Shown piece by piece: positions 54,008-64,000 of a DNA stretch of 64,000 bases. Every line of letters begins with the position of its first letter. The stretch's first letter is position 1. The notes beneath the pieces are model-generated. The model was not told the DNA's origin, did not search any database, and saw only the letters and a program-made list of their open reading frames with translations. A program made the translations under genes and the position numbers. Origin of the DNA: Rhyacophila brunnea (lineage: Eukaryota > Arthropoda > Insecta > Trichoptera > Rhyacophilidae); the NCBI GenBank assembly GCA_022495005.1, contig JAGYXB010000557.1:1798001-1862000 (forward strand). The letters are read 5' to 3'.

Positions 54008-54060
54008 TTACAAGAAATGAAAATATAATTAATATTAAATTATATTTTCACTTCTTGTAA
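54008..54060. repeat. 53 bp hairpin next to a 15 bp direct repeat
   Basis: TTACAAGAAATGAAAATATA and TATATTTTCACTTCTTGTAA form arms of about 22 bp. The 15-mer GTAACAAAAACGTTA occurs at 53957-53971 and again at 54057-54071, exactly 100 bp apart, the second overlapping the hairpin end. Confidence 0.6.
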
Positions 54061-54071
54061 CAAAAACGTTA

Positions 54072-55565
54072 CTTATATGGGTACCTACCACAAATAATGT
54101 TGAATTATGATTCAAAATGAGTTTCCCATTATCAACTTAGCGCCTTTCTTTCCATATTAACGAATTTTGTATAAACATCTAGCTTCTAAAATTCGCATCT
54201 GTCATATCGCATTAAATCTAATACTTTCGACTCGTAAATAACTTAAAACTTCTCATAAAAACGCTACCTACAATATTATACCAGATTTTATTAAAATCAA
54301 CACGTTGTACTTTTTTATCTAATAATATCAGTTTATACAATCATTTGATTGTATAACTTATTTAACGTATCTGTAAAACAAAAATACTTTGTTATTAGGT
54401 ATAAAAAAGTTCAAGTTTCTAGAATTTTTTCTTCAATTTTCCACTTTTATTAATTAATATGATCCGACAAGTTTCGTCCGCCCCAGAGGGACATTTTCAA
54501 TGAAAATAATATACAACACACATACATGTATAAACTAAACAAATTTAAAGTGATACATATTTAAGCATCTAATTAAAATGAATAAATTTAATATTAATAT
54601 TTCATAATAAATCGTTAATAGGAATCTAAAACCACAAATCCATGAAACAAAAACAAACAAATCTTATATTTTTGGTAAAGTAATGAAAATAAACTTTAAA
54701 TTTCAAATTTCAAGAGATATCGGTCAAGGTCCAAAGACGACATGTGTTTGGATTAAGTGCCGATATTATATTGAGCGCATGGCTAACAATTAATTATCTT
54801 ATCAACAAGTATGTTTAAAATATTTCCATACCGTGTGTGTGCGCTATATTTGAATAGATATAACGAAAATATATATTTGTAAAAGTCTATTAAAAACTCC
54901 ATCGCTGATTTCTTTTGAATTGTCTTAGGAATAACAATATTATCTAGGTACATCAGTGATATCAAATATCTCGATTTGGTTTCGTTAGTATCAAATAAAT
55001 CGGAAGTGTGAAAAGGAGAATATTTAAATATTACGTCTCCGTTCACTCGCAACGACAAAAGGAAATGAAAGAAAAATACATTTCATCTTTTGCTATAAAT
55101 ATAATTTGAATATAAACATGACCCGAAAGGTCAAAGTAAAATGATTTAAATAAGACTAAATTGAAATAAGAGAAAACTTATAAAATCAATGCCGGAAAAT
55201 ATTAATATCGAATATAATAACAATATCAAGTTATGTTTATCAGTCACACAATTATTAAAATCGTTGTGCTTTTATGTTTATATTATGTTCGTTGATTTTC
55301 AATGAACAAATTTCATGATCAACAATTTGTTGGAAGTAATTATTATTTTATTTTGTTTCTTCTGCGTTGTGTACTTTATCTATAAAAATGAAATTTTAGA
55401 TAATCTGTAATTCTAATGTTTCATTTTTTTTTTAAATTACGTTTTTTTTGTAATACATATACGTCAGATCAATTACATTTCAGATAACGGAACGATTTTG
55501 GACAATATATTAGAAATACACTCCATATTTTTTTCCTGATATATTTTCACTGATAGGTATATTTA
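54072..55565. other. AT-rich stretch, no feature seen
   Basis: No recognised content. The 91-residue minus-strand ORF at 54783-55058 is not recognised. Confidence 0.45.
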
Positions 55566-55570
55566 TTCAG

Positions 55571-55728
55571 TGCGGACCAAAGACTGGCAGTTTTGGGTAG
55601 CTTCCGGGGAAGGCAAAACTGAAAAAGACCGTTGGCGGGCTGAAGCAACCAAGTTAAAGAGCTTACTGGGGAAAGCCTTCACTCTACCCTGAGCAAAGCG
55701 GAGGATCGTGAGGGTGGAGATTCTTACA
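55571..55728 (+). mobile_element. RTE LINE tail, copy 3
   Basis: Reads DQRLAVLGSFRGRQN, then SNQVKELTGESLHSTLSKAE and DREGGDS, aligning with LERLVVLGSLQGRRSRG...WSDQVKELTGGTIHSALREAE of 7860-8010. Stops present. It ends before the 3' tail. Confidence 0.7.
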
Positions 55729-55735
55729 CTAGAAA

Positions 55736-56198
55736 CTCAAAAAATGCGCAATGTTGTTTTACTTGGTATTTAAAATGCTATCATACTCGTACATAATATT
55801 ATGCTCCCATTCCGTAACACATTTTGAGCCGAAAATAGTGTCAGAACCACACCGAGGTCACCTCACGCGTGATGGAATGTTTGTTTTATTTTCTAAAAAA
55901 ATTACACGTTTTGAGTCCAAGTCCTCTAACGTATCTTTGATTTTAGTGGCTTGGAAGAGAACTACAAATTACATGTAATTAACACTTTAATTTTGTAGGT
56001 TGTCAGTTTTATTACTGAATGTTTTGATGGTTACAGCACATGAGCTCATGCAACGTGATGTTAATGTATGTCTAGCATTAGTTTTTCAGAAGATCACTGT
56101 ATTTCAGGGTCGTTGCAACCTTCACCCATGAAGGTATGAGCGAGAAGATGTTCATTGAATTAATTTACTGAATAGAAAAAAACGTAGTTATGTATCTG
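55736..56198. other. No clear feature
   Basis: A 75-residue ORF at 55751-55978 was not recognised. Confidence 0.4.
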
Positions 56199-56420
56199 CA
56201 GGGGTTTACAAACTTTTATGTTTCATGGAGCCTTATTTTATTTATTTTATCAAATCTTGGAATTAAACTGGATACGGCTATTATAATGCCCTGTTTCATG
56301 CTTAGTTTTGAGTGATATTTCATTATTATTTAGGCTACAGCCGAAAACCTATTTTCACGCAGAGGTAAATCGTATAGATAGATGGAACCAATATTTACTG
56401 ACTTTTATTGACATCTAAAA
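56199..56420 (+). mobile_element. hAT-like terminus
   Basis: CAGGGGTTTACAAACTTTTA then TGTTTCATGGAGCC is close to the common hAT end CAGGGGTTCCCAAACTTTT. Further in, AGCCGAAAACCTATTTTCAC then GCAGAGGTAA resembles the inner part of such elements. The second end was not found. Confidence 0.55.
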
Positions 56421-56994
56421 TTTTACTAATTCCATATAGACAATATTTTTAATATCATACTGTAACAAATCCGCTCAATAAGAATATCAGTATATGAATA
56501 TGTAAAATTTTCAATGGTGTATTATATTTATGAAACCAGTAGATTGATATAGACGTTTTTAAAAAATAATATGCTCCGTTAAAATTTTCTTATCACCTGA
56601 ATAAAACTGTCACCAAAGGATACGATTGATTTTTTGTAATGTGCATCAGTGCTTTGAAGAATGGGATTAGTATTTGTTATAATTTTAGCATATATTGTGG
56701 CGCTTCCGGGTGCCAGGATAAGCACTTTATAATCCTCGAAATATAAAATATTCAATACGAGTGAATAAGTAATACCCACGTTTATTCATGAATAGTAAAA
56801 GAAACAAACATTATTATCGTAGAGGCCTTTATCGACCAGAAAATGAAGACTGTCTTATTAAATACGTCATATATTAGTAAATTATAAAAATTTCAATGTG
56901 AATTTATCTATTTTTAATAACCAATTAATTATAAATCAGTTTATCACGTCTTGGTCACACATTTTAATATTTTTATTCATTATGTACTTGTGTA
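56421..56994. other. AT-rich stretch, no feature seen
   Basis: No recognised content. Confidence 0.5.
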
Positions 56995-57545
56995 AAACTC
57001 CCACCTCCGCGCCCGTTATGTATATGCAGCCACGTCATACGCGGCCGCCTAACATAACCCTTACGTGTACCAGATCAAAGGATTTAAGCCCTCATTTTGT
57101 CCCGAGCAGAGCCGCACGGGACTGGTGATGCAACCTAGCACCGAAGTACGAATGCATGATGTTAATTTATATGGCGACTATCAGAGTGACTTTAATTTTA
57201 AGAGTCGTAAGGGGAGTCGGGAGTGTCCCGCTCCCCGTACGCTCTAGCGAATTTAGTAAAAGCCGCAAAATTGGCCTCGGTTGCCACCATGTCCGCGTGT
57301 CCTATTGGGCCCGAATGGGGTCGGACCCGGGCAAACAACTCCGCTCGTTTGGGGCCCATAAGTGGACAGTTCCACAGGACGTGCTCTGCGTCCTGCTGGT
57401 CGTGTCCACATGAGCAACCCGACCCATGTCCTGCCAAACCAAACCCCTGCAGTTTGGCCGCAAAGTTTCCATGGCCAGTCATGAATTGACTGGTCCAGTG
57501 GGTCGGCATCAGTCTCCTCGTCATGTGTCTCACCACGACATCTAT
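56995..57545 (-). mobile_element. I/R1-like LINE tail, copy 3 (best frame)
   Basis: On the minus strand a single open frame of 112 residues (57536-57198) covers THWTSQFMTGHGNFAAKLQG, then GSGCSCGHDQQDAEHVLWNC with PLM, RAELFARVRPHSGPIGHADM and VATEANFAAFTKFARAYGER. The C-C-H-C arrangement (CSCG----QDAEH-LW-C) is the terminal zinc-finger-like motif of I/R1-type LINEs. The 3' untranslated part (57000-57190) contains the GAGCCGCACGGGACTG-TGATGC block shared with copies 1 and 2. It is the least damaged copy but still only the C-terminal end. Confidence 0.8.
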
Positions 57546-58245
57546 TCAATAGATACTGCATAATTTAGGTTAAGGAATTTCGGTTTTCGGTTAACAGTTT
57601 TCAATTTTCGGGTGAGCACTTTCGCCTTTAACCTACCAAATCTGTCTACGATTCAAGCGAAGTATTTCTTAAATTTAGGTTAAACCTGAGTTACTTCAAA
57701 TTCTACCAATCATTATTAATGATTGAGTTCTTATACTTATGAATATTTATTTTCTAATACTTATTTTCTAAAAATTGTGTTTTTAGATATCGTTGAATAA
57801 ATTATTTAATTAATTATTATGAACTGCCACTAAATTTTAGATTTTAATAAATACTCTCAGTATCGAATATACGATTATTGTATCCGTAAACGTAAAATTT
57901 AAAAAAGATTTTGGCCGGATTGAGCTGTTGTGAAAAATAAATATTCTCAACTGACAGTGAAAAGATTTTTTCACCCAGTTTATATACCTAGTTGGTAAAA
58001 TATTTCATGTTTATACAAAAAATATATGTATATATCATAAAAATCTGACTAATGAATTACGCAAAGGACATAAGTCACTGTCAAATAGGAGACCCAAGCA
58101 GAAAATAATAATATTTGTAAGAAAGAAAGAAAAAAAAACAAGTCAAAAACTTCTTTAATGCCACTGCTAAACATTAATCTTCCGACGGGGAATGCAGGTA
58201 CACGACCTTGCCAAATCATTTATTTTGCAGGATTTTTTCGTTCCT
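57546..58245. other. AT-rich stretch, no feature seen
   Basis: No recognised content. Confidence 0.5.
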
Positions 58246-58352
58246 TTTACCCGGTTTTCGTCCATGCCCGCTGACCCGAACTAATCCGGTTTACCCGTTC
58301 CGGTAGCGTTCCGGTTGCCGACTGGTTATTACGAATCCCCATTCCGGAAGAG
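58246..58352. repeat. Cluster of TTCCGG/CCGGTT motifs
   Basis: ACCCGGTTTTC, AATCCGGTTTACCCGTTCCG, GTAGCGTTCCGGTTGCCG and ATTCCGGAAG fall in about 100 bp of otherwise AT-rich DNA. It may be the subterminal region of a decayed transposon. Confidence 0.35.
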
Positions 58353-58730
58353 ATATTTGAATAATAATGCCACCAAAAAAAACATATCCAATAAAATAAG
58401 TCTATTGGATTCGCAAATGCAATTCGTGTTATTTCTTTTCAATAACCCATTTTTTCCCAGCCGAATATTACTGCGAAAGCAATTCATCATCTGACAGTTA
58501 AGTCCATGCTCAATCGAAAATAATTGGTTTTGTATTATTATTCCTTTGAAATGAATTTTCATATAAATGGAATATGTATTCTTCTTCTTCTTCCTATGGT
58601 GTTAGAGCCCATATCGAGCGTGGCCTCCTCAATTCACCATCTCCATTCTATTCAGTCCCCAGCTGCTTATAAAGTGTGTTCCAAAAGTATATTCCAAAAG
58701 TATATTTAAATAAAATCAAATAATTTTTAT

Positions 58731-59200
58731 TACAACGTTTTTATTAGGTCGTATTGTTATTTGTCCGGTGGTTGTTTATACAGTACGAATCTTGCAATCG
58801 ATTTTTAACTAACATCCCGACTAGCTAGACATTTGAAACTTGTAGAATATATCAGAACACGATGCCAATGCATTCTTTTAATACTTTTAGCCATCTTTAA
58901 GTTGAATTGAATTCATTTTCAGTTAATTTTGTTTTGTATGAAAAGTTATTTCGGAAGAAATCTGTAATCCAATCCACTATTATTGGCTGCTAGGGGTCAG
59001 GGGTCCAAGCAAATTATCAATTTATAATATATACGTGCGTTACTATGGAAATCAATAATAAAATCAAATGACATTTCAGTATTATTTCTATCAAGTACAA
59101 TTTTTTTTGATCGTTTAAGCTAGTCAAGTCAAGTTTATATGATTCCACAGAAAATTTAAAAACGTTGTATATAAAAAGTTCTTTTTATCTTGTAGTTATT
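58731..59200 (+). repeat. Dispersed repeat family R, copy 3 (best ends)
   Basis: Begins TACAACGTTTTT (58731-58742) and has the exact inverse AAAAACGTTGTA at 59158-59169, followed by TATAAAAAGTTCTTTTTATC then TTGTAGTTATTTT as in other copies. Shared inner blocks: GCAATCGATTTTTAACTAAC, TTAATACTTTTAGCCATCTT and TTTTGTATGAAAAGTTATTT. No ORF. Confidence 0.8.
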
Positions 59201-59849
59201 TTAATTATTCTGGAACTAGCGCTTACTTTTTTAAATTTCATTATAATATTCTAATGGATTTTAAATTCAAATTTCATCAAGTAACTTCAGTCGATAATAT
59301 TAATATTCATTATATGTAGTTTAAAAAAACAAGGTTTTTTAAATACATTCCACAATTATTTGAGTTGTTTATATTATGTTAACAGCTGTTCGGGTTATAG
59401 CGATATTATAATTAGTAATTGTAACAATAGGAAAAAAAATCTCTGCGCTGGCAGCATTGCATTGCATTCATTTTGTGTTGATACCAGAAAATTAGTAAAA
59501 AGATAGTATGATCGAATTGATACCTATTTAAATGATTATTAGTATTATCTGCCTTGGTTGTATTGCATGTTTTAGTTTTTATGTAAATACAAAATAAATT
59601 AACGTCTCGCTTATGTGTTATTTACTATCGTGTACAAGAATGGTTTTTTTTATCTCAGTACTCTCCAGCTAAATGACAGAATACACTTGTGAAGATTGGT
59701 AAAAATGAATCTGCAATGCGAAATGTATCGTAGCAAATATTTTTTTAGTTTTAGAAACTTTTTTTCAGCATCAGTATCATGTAGGTACCTACTTAAATAT
59801 TTTTATTATAAAAGGTCCATCTGCAGTCATAATATAAATCTAGGTTCTT

Positions 59850-60301
59850 ATGGATTTAAGTTTTGTACTATTTCATTTCAGTCGTTTTTTGAGACCGTAG
59901 TTTTGCCTTTCGGCATCTTCAGGCACTATGTGCTTTTATAACTTTTTAAAGATTGATTAACTTCATTAAATTCCCAGTATTGACTATTGTATACCTCTTG
60001 AAAGTAGTAATCATTGATTATTATTTAATGATCTATTATTTGGGTCTTGACTTTTAATAATAGGGGTTCTTGACGAACACTTCAACTATTCATAATGTGT
60101 TTGTTATATTTTTATCGTAATCCTTGACTTAATTAGGTAGGTACTAGGTGATAAAGTTTTTACCTACTTTATTATATAAGTCAGAATTAATTAAATTCGT
60201 TGTCATTGTGTATTTACCTGTTGGTGAGTGCACATAGTGCCTGAAGATGCCGAAAGACAACACCCGGGTCGCAAAAAATAGTACAAAACTTAAATCCATT
60301 A
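59850..60301. mobile_element. Penelope-like inverted terminal pair
   Basis: Arms 59850-59933 and 60231-60301 are inverse copies (TGGATTTAAGTTTTGTACTA then TTTC..., and CTTTCGGCATCTTCAGGCAC then TATGTGC). Each arm contains CTGAAGATGCCGAAAG. The interior of about 300 bp is non-coding. By analogy with 39891-40454 this may be the paired ends of a Penelope-like element that lost its coding part. Confidence 0.5.
60241..60272 (+). ncRNA. Hammerhead-like core
   Basis: CTGAAGA, then TGCC-GAAA-GACA as a short stem-loop, then ACACCCGGGTC. The order fits CUGANGA - stem II - GAAAC - GUC, but the GAAAC block is changed. The inverse arm (near 59905-59923, minus) has CTGAAGATGCCGAAAGGCAA with AAAC. Probably inactive. 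Confidence 0.35.
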
Positions 60302-60303
60302 TA

Positions 60304-60985
60304 ATTTACATTCAAATTCCATCAAGTAATACTATGTACCTTTGGTCAATAGTATTAATATTATAAATCTAGATGTTGTAAAAATGTAATACTTACATAT
60401 TATATAATTCTACCACGTAAATGCTCTCTCAATTATTATGCATTATGTTTTGTTTTGTAATACGATCCAAAGAGTACAATAAAAGGTTGAAATAATATTT
60501 TGTGAAACTAACTAAGTTACTGAAAGTTAAAATAAAACACCCTGTTTTAGAGCTGAAATGAAGATTACCTTTATAATTAATAGCTACGTTTAATTATAGC
60601 CACATGGAGAAAATAGGCCTGGAAGGGTCTGTTATCAATATCACATGGTGAGGCGAAACCTTAAAAATACCTGACCCAGTTTTTCCAAGATCCCCGTACT
60701 GGAAGTGAATCGAAATAAGCCGATTCCAGAGAAAATATTCAGTCATTGTGATGTTTATTGATTCGCAAATGTGTTTTATTGGAGAATGAGTTATGGGGTT
60801 TTTGTGTGGCGAGGCATCAAAGGAAATACAAATAAATAGCAACATCAAACGAAGTTCGATTTGAATACAATTTATTTATGAAGGCAAATTTATCGTGTTG
60901 CACTGGGAGACTTCATTGTCGGATATACGTCGTCATCGTTTACAATTGTATTTTATGTAATAGGTATAGAAATTTTCAATTTACT
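60304..60985. other. AT-rich stretch, no feature seen
   Basis: No recognised content. The 84-residue minus-strand ORF at 60594-60848 is not recognised. Confidence 0.45.
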
Positions 60986-60987
60986 AT

Positions 60988-61216
60988 AAAGAATAAGACA
61001 AGATCTTCGTATCTTTTTAATAAAATAAAACACTGTATTTGATTCTAAAATTTTTAATAAAAAAATATTCCCACATTAAATTCGACTGCTTGATCTGCAA
61101 ACCGGCTAACTCGATTTGGGGAAATTGTTCAGAAAAAGCTTAATAATTTAACTATCGGGCGGAATTTTTTAAGGATAAGACAACATCCTCATATATTTTT
61201 AATGAAATAATAAACA
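60988..61216. repeat. Two diverged direct repeats, ~182 bp apart
   Basis: AGAATAAGACAAGATCTTCG with TATCTTTTTAATAAAATAAA and AGGATAAGACAACATCCTCA with TATATTTTTAATGAAATAAT are imperfect copies, suggesting a degenerate tandem unit of about 182 bp. Confidence 0.45.
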
Positions 61217-61415
61217 TACTTTACTTTTCTTTCTTTATTAAATATTATTACGTGGTTAAAATTTGTACAACTTAACATATTATTGTTGTTTTATGTTTTA
61301 TTATAAAAAAAAATATGTCTAATAAAGATTATCATGCATAAAACTGACTTTGTTATAAGTAATATTAATTACAAATAATACATCGAATACACCAAATACA
61401 ACGATTTCACTATTT

Positions 61416-61880
61416 TACAACGTATTTATTAGCTCGTATTCTTAATTTTCCAGTGGTTGTTTATCCGGTACAAATCTTGCAATCGATTATTAACTAACTT
61501 TCCGACTAGTAAGACATTTGAAACTTTTAAAATACATCAGAACACGATGCCAATGCATTCTTTTAATACTTTTAGCCACCGTTAAGTAGAATTGAATTCA
61601 TTTTCAGTTAATTAATTCTGTTTTGTATGAAAAGTTATTTCGAAAGAAATCCGTAATCCAATCCACTATTATTGGTTGCTAAGTGTGTGGTCCTAGCAAC
61701 TAAATTATTAATATATACGTGCATTACTATGAAAATTAAAATGACATTTCAGTTTTCTATATTTGTTTGTTTGTTTGTTTTTTATTAACTTCATATCAAG
61801 TACAAGTTTGAGCATATTGAGCATAATAATTGAACAGAAAATTTAAAAACGTTATAAATAAAAAGCTTTTTATCTTGTCA
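61416..61880 (+). repeat. Dispersed repeat family R, copy 4
   Basis: Begins TACAACGTATTTATTAGCTC and has AAAAACGTTATA near 61845. Shares GCAATCGATTATTAACTAAC, CGACTAGTAAGACATTTGAA and TGTATGAAAAGTTATTTCG. The inner GGTTGCTAAG/CCTAGCAACT hairpin is kept. A (GTTT)n run at 61764-61779 is private to this copy. Confidence 0.75.
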
Positions 61881-61884
61881 CTAT

Positions 61885-63035
61885 TTCATATGTTTTACGG
61901 TGAGTATCTTTAAATTTTGCATTATCATATATATTAAACAATCAAAAAGTTTTGAAAGTTCACAGTTGAGCTTTCATGAAAATCCCGAAGAAAAGTCTTT
62001 GCATAAGTGATGCAAGAAAACTATGTGAAATCTTTTTTTCGCTTAGCATGCAAAATAAACACTGTCTTAGTTTAAACTAGGCTAACCGAGATTTGTGAAC
62101 TGGAAAAATTTTCGTGAAAGAAAGAACTAGATAATATATCTTACGTAACAAACAAATAATGTAACTCCAAAAATATAAGTGGTAATTAAATATACTGAAC
62201 GTATACTTAATCAATTTATAAAGCAGTGGATTCTGAAATAACTAACCATTTTTCAAGTAAATTGGAAAGAATCAAATCGCATTGTACTATGACATTCAAA
62301 GATACGCAAGTTTAACATGTTGCTATGGACTACGATTCAAAATAACATTCTACAGGTAATAATAAAATATAACGATTCATGGGAAACTGACCGCCGCAGG
62401 CACAAAAGAAATAACTAAGTTATATTTTAATTCCAGGAATTTTTCACCATTTCTTTGTTTATTTTATGAAAAATCCACTAGTAGAACTCATCCAATTAAT
62501 CAATTGAATGTAAACTCGAAGTAATCACAACTCTACGCGATACATAAGTAGTATTATTTGTAAGGTATATAAGTGAAATAATGTACCTACTATAGTATAA
62601 TTTCATCATTAAATTTATGTTTGTCAATCTGCCTATTTATACAATGTACTTGAATACAATTCATTTTAATAAACACACGTATAGAAGATTGGTGGATAAA
62701 ATTAAGATATATGGAAATTTGTCACTGGTTTTCCAGACACATCTAGAGCAAAGGCGATGAATAATGAACGGAAATGATCAACGAAGTCACGTTCTATATT
62801 CAGGGATAAAAAAGTATATATGAGCCTATTTACTGCCTTCGAAATTATCACTTACCTTATCAAATTGAGTTATAAGTACCTACGGTACCAGCTCGTCGAG
62901 CTGGTCACAACCGCATATAAATCTATACCTGGCAATGATCAAGTAAGTGACAAATGAGCCAATAAGTCGAAATGATCAGGTAACTCCGGTAATTTGTGGA
63001 CGGTTTGATTCACTAACTGCCCTTAGACATACTTA
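61885..63035. other. AT-rich stretch, no clear feature
   Basis: No coding content recognised. Contains a 19 bp palindrome at 62887-62905. Confidence 0.45.
62887..62905. repeat. 19 bp GC-rich palindrome
   Basis: ACCAGCTCGTCGAGCTGGT has perfect 9 bp arms around one base. Confidence 0.6.
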
Positions 63036-63050
63036 TATATATATATATAA
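63035..63050. repeat. Short (TA)n run
   Basis: A dinucleotide run of about eight TA units. Confidence 0.7.
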
Positions 63051-63074
63051 GGACGTTGAGTGAACCCAATTTTG

Positions 63075-63323
63075 TTTTTGACCATATCCGATTCTACAAA
63101 GATCATATTATTATGAGCCTCTACAGATTGGAGGTTTATATTACAGGTTTTTGTTTTTACGATAAATGGATGTAAGTCACTTCCTTAACTTATTAGGTCC
63201 ATTCATACTCTGACTCCAAATTCACATTGAAAAACATTATGTGTATAATATGCCAGACCTAGGATTCGAACCTTGTACCCACGACATTACAAGCCGACTC
63301 GTTAGCCGCTCGGCCATCTTGGG
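63075..63323 (-). mobile_element. tRNA-derived SINE, family 1 (minus)
   Basis: On the minus strand: head CCCAAGATGGCCGAGCGGCT then AACGAGTCGGC (A box), B box GGTTCGAATCC, then TAGGTCTGGCATATTATACA, GGACCTAATAAGTTAAGGAA and CCATTTATCGTAAAAACAAA, ending near GGATATGGTCAAAAACAAAA. The head is the best-preserved tRNA part in the window. Confidence 0.85.
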
Positions 63324-64000
63324 CCATGTTTAGTCACGAGACGTACTACTATTGTCACGAGTTCTTCACTCGACATAGTACATACGTTATTCATTTATAT
63401 AATATCCGTAGTTCATTAATATTATTATCATATCGATCTCACCAGTACATTACGATTATAATCTCTGTTATCATCCATATTATTGTGTTCAGTGTATTAT
63501 TGCATCAACCAATATGCTCTCATCTCAACAACCAAGCATTGACGACTTTCTAGTATCTACCTCCAAAGCGATAATCGGGTGATAAATGCGGTAATAATCG
63601 AATAGGTATATTTAAAAATAATTATTGGGATTTGGCAACGCAATATTGTACTAATTAGGCATGTCATATTTTACTTGGATATCTTCATTAATTGTTCCAA
63701 TAAATTTTATTGTGTCTTCAGTATTATGCGTATTGCACCGGAATTTGTTTAGTAGCTGGTCGTGGTAACACTTGACGTACATTAAATAGTATAATATTTG
63801 GTAAATTGTCTGTCATAAGTGTCATAAATAAATAAAAATATCACAAATGCCTGATTTGCTCCCGAGTAAATTTTCCAACTGCATAAACCATTTGAAAAAG
63901 ACTCGACAGTTATGCGTTTCCACGTATTAGGGCGACAGGTATGCTAGCGGAAAACGAAGACTGGCTTCGAGTAAATGTGACACCCCGATCTGCACTAGGT
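63324..64000. other. AT-rich stretch, no feature seen
   Basis: A 75-residue ORF at 63326-63553 is rich in Ile, Tyr and His and probably chance. No repeat recognised. Confidence 0.45.

Noticed and set aside
57198..57561. Overlapping ORFs in other frames at the I/R1-type LINE tail
   Set aside because: Only the 112-residue minus-strand frame has the terminal Cys/His motif. The others are shadows of it.
1..64000. CRISPR array, bacterial operons or ribosomal RNA
   Set aside because: No spaced direct repeats of the right kind, no Shine-Dalgarno-linked gene strings and no rRNA-like stretches were seen.

Overview
The window looks like gene-poor, AT-rich (by eye roughly 70% AT) intergenic or heterochromatin-like DNA from an insect. 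Supporting signs are a block of about 23 TTAGG-type pentamers (the insect telomere unit), tRNA-derived SINEs, RTE, BovB-like and I/R1-like LINE tails, a D34D mariner, a piggyBac-type transposase gene, hAT-like ends and Penelope-like remains. I found no convincing host protein gene, no rRNA, no CRISPR and no bacterial-type operon. The order of insect cannot be fixed from the sequence.

Layout. 1-6 kb: an inverted-repeat MITE (1088-1515), a decayed BovB-like LINE tail, a tRNA-headed SINE, the first copy of a ~430-470 bp dispersed repeat called family R here (2986-3410), and a 902 bp hAT-like element with an exact 8 bp target duplication (4434-5335). 7.5-8.1 kb: a 5'-truncated RTE copy with an 11 bp target duplication. 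11-24 kb: several LINE tails of four families, a foldback MITE (19539-19845), a tRNA-like unit inside an inverted repeat (20993-21512), and reverse-oriented copies of two dispersed repeats fused head to tail (23524-24236). 26.7-28.7 kb: a broken piggyBac-type transposase gene with a possible intron. 29.8-31.3 kb: two MITEs. 35-37.4 kb: an RTE tail, a SINE and a complete but dead mariner with 29 bp terminal repeats and TA duplication. 39.9-40.5 kb: a Penelope-like remnant with a GIY-YIG-type C-terminus between ~140 bp inverted arms that carry hammerhead-like cores. 43.7-48.2 kb: an 845 bp MITE, a small unknown ORF, a 250 bp foldback, I/R1-type and other LINE tails, and a 268 bp inverted-repeat element whose loop is the TTAGG array, flanked by a 9 bp direct repeat. 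48-64 kb: more LINE tails, SINEs, hAT-like ends, two more family R copies and a second Penelope-like inverted pair.

How the parts work together. The main protein-coding remnants (LINE reverse transcriptase C-termini, transposases, the Penelope endonuclease end) are broken by stops or frameshifts, so the window is a graveyard. The non-autonomous parts (SINEs, MITEs, family R, hAT-like 902-mer) depend on enzymes made elsewhere. The most unusual items are the TTAGG-carrying inverted-repeat element, the Penelope remnants with hammerhead-like cores, family R with its inner hairpin, and the intron-like break in the piggyBac gene. Stretches not listed as features were read and held only AT-rich unique-looking sequence with short chance ORFs.
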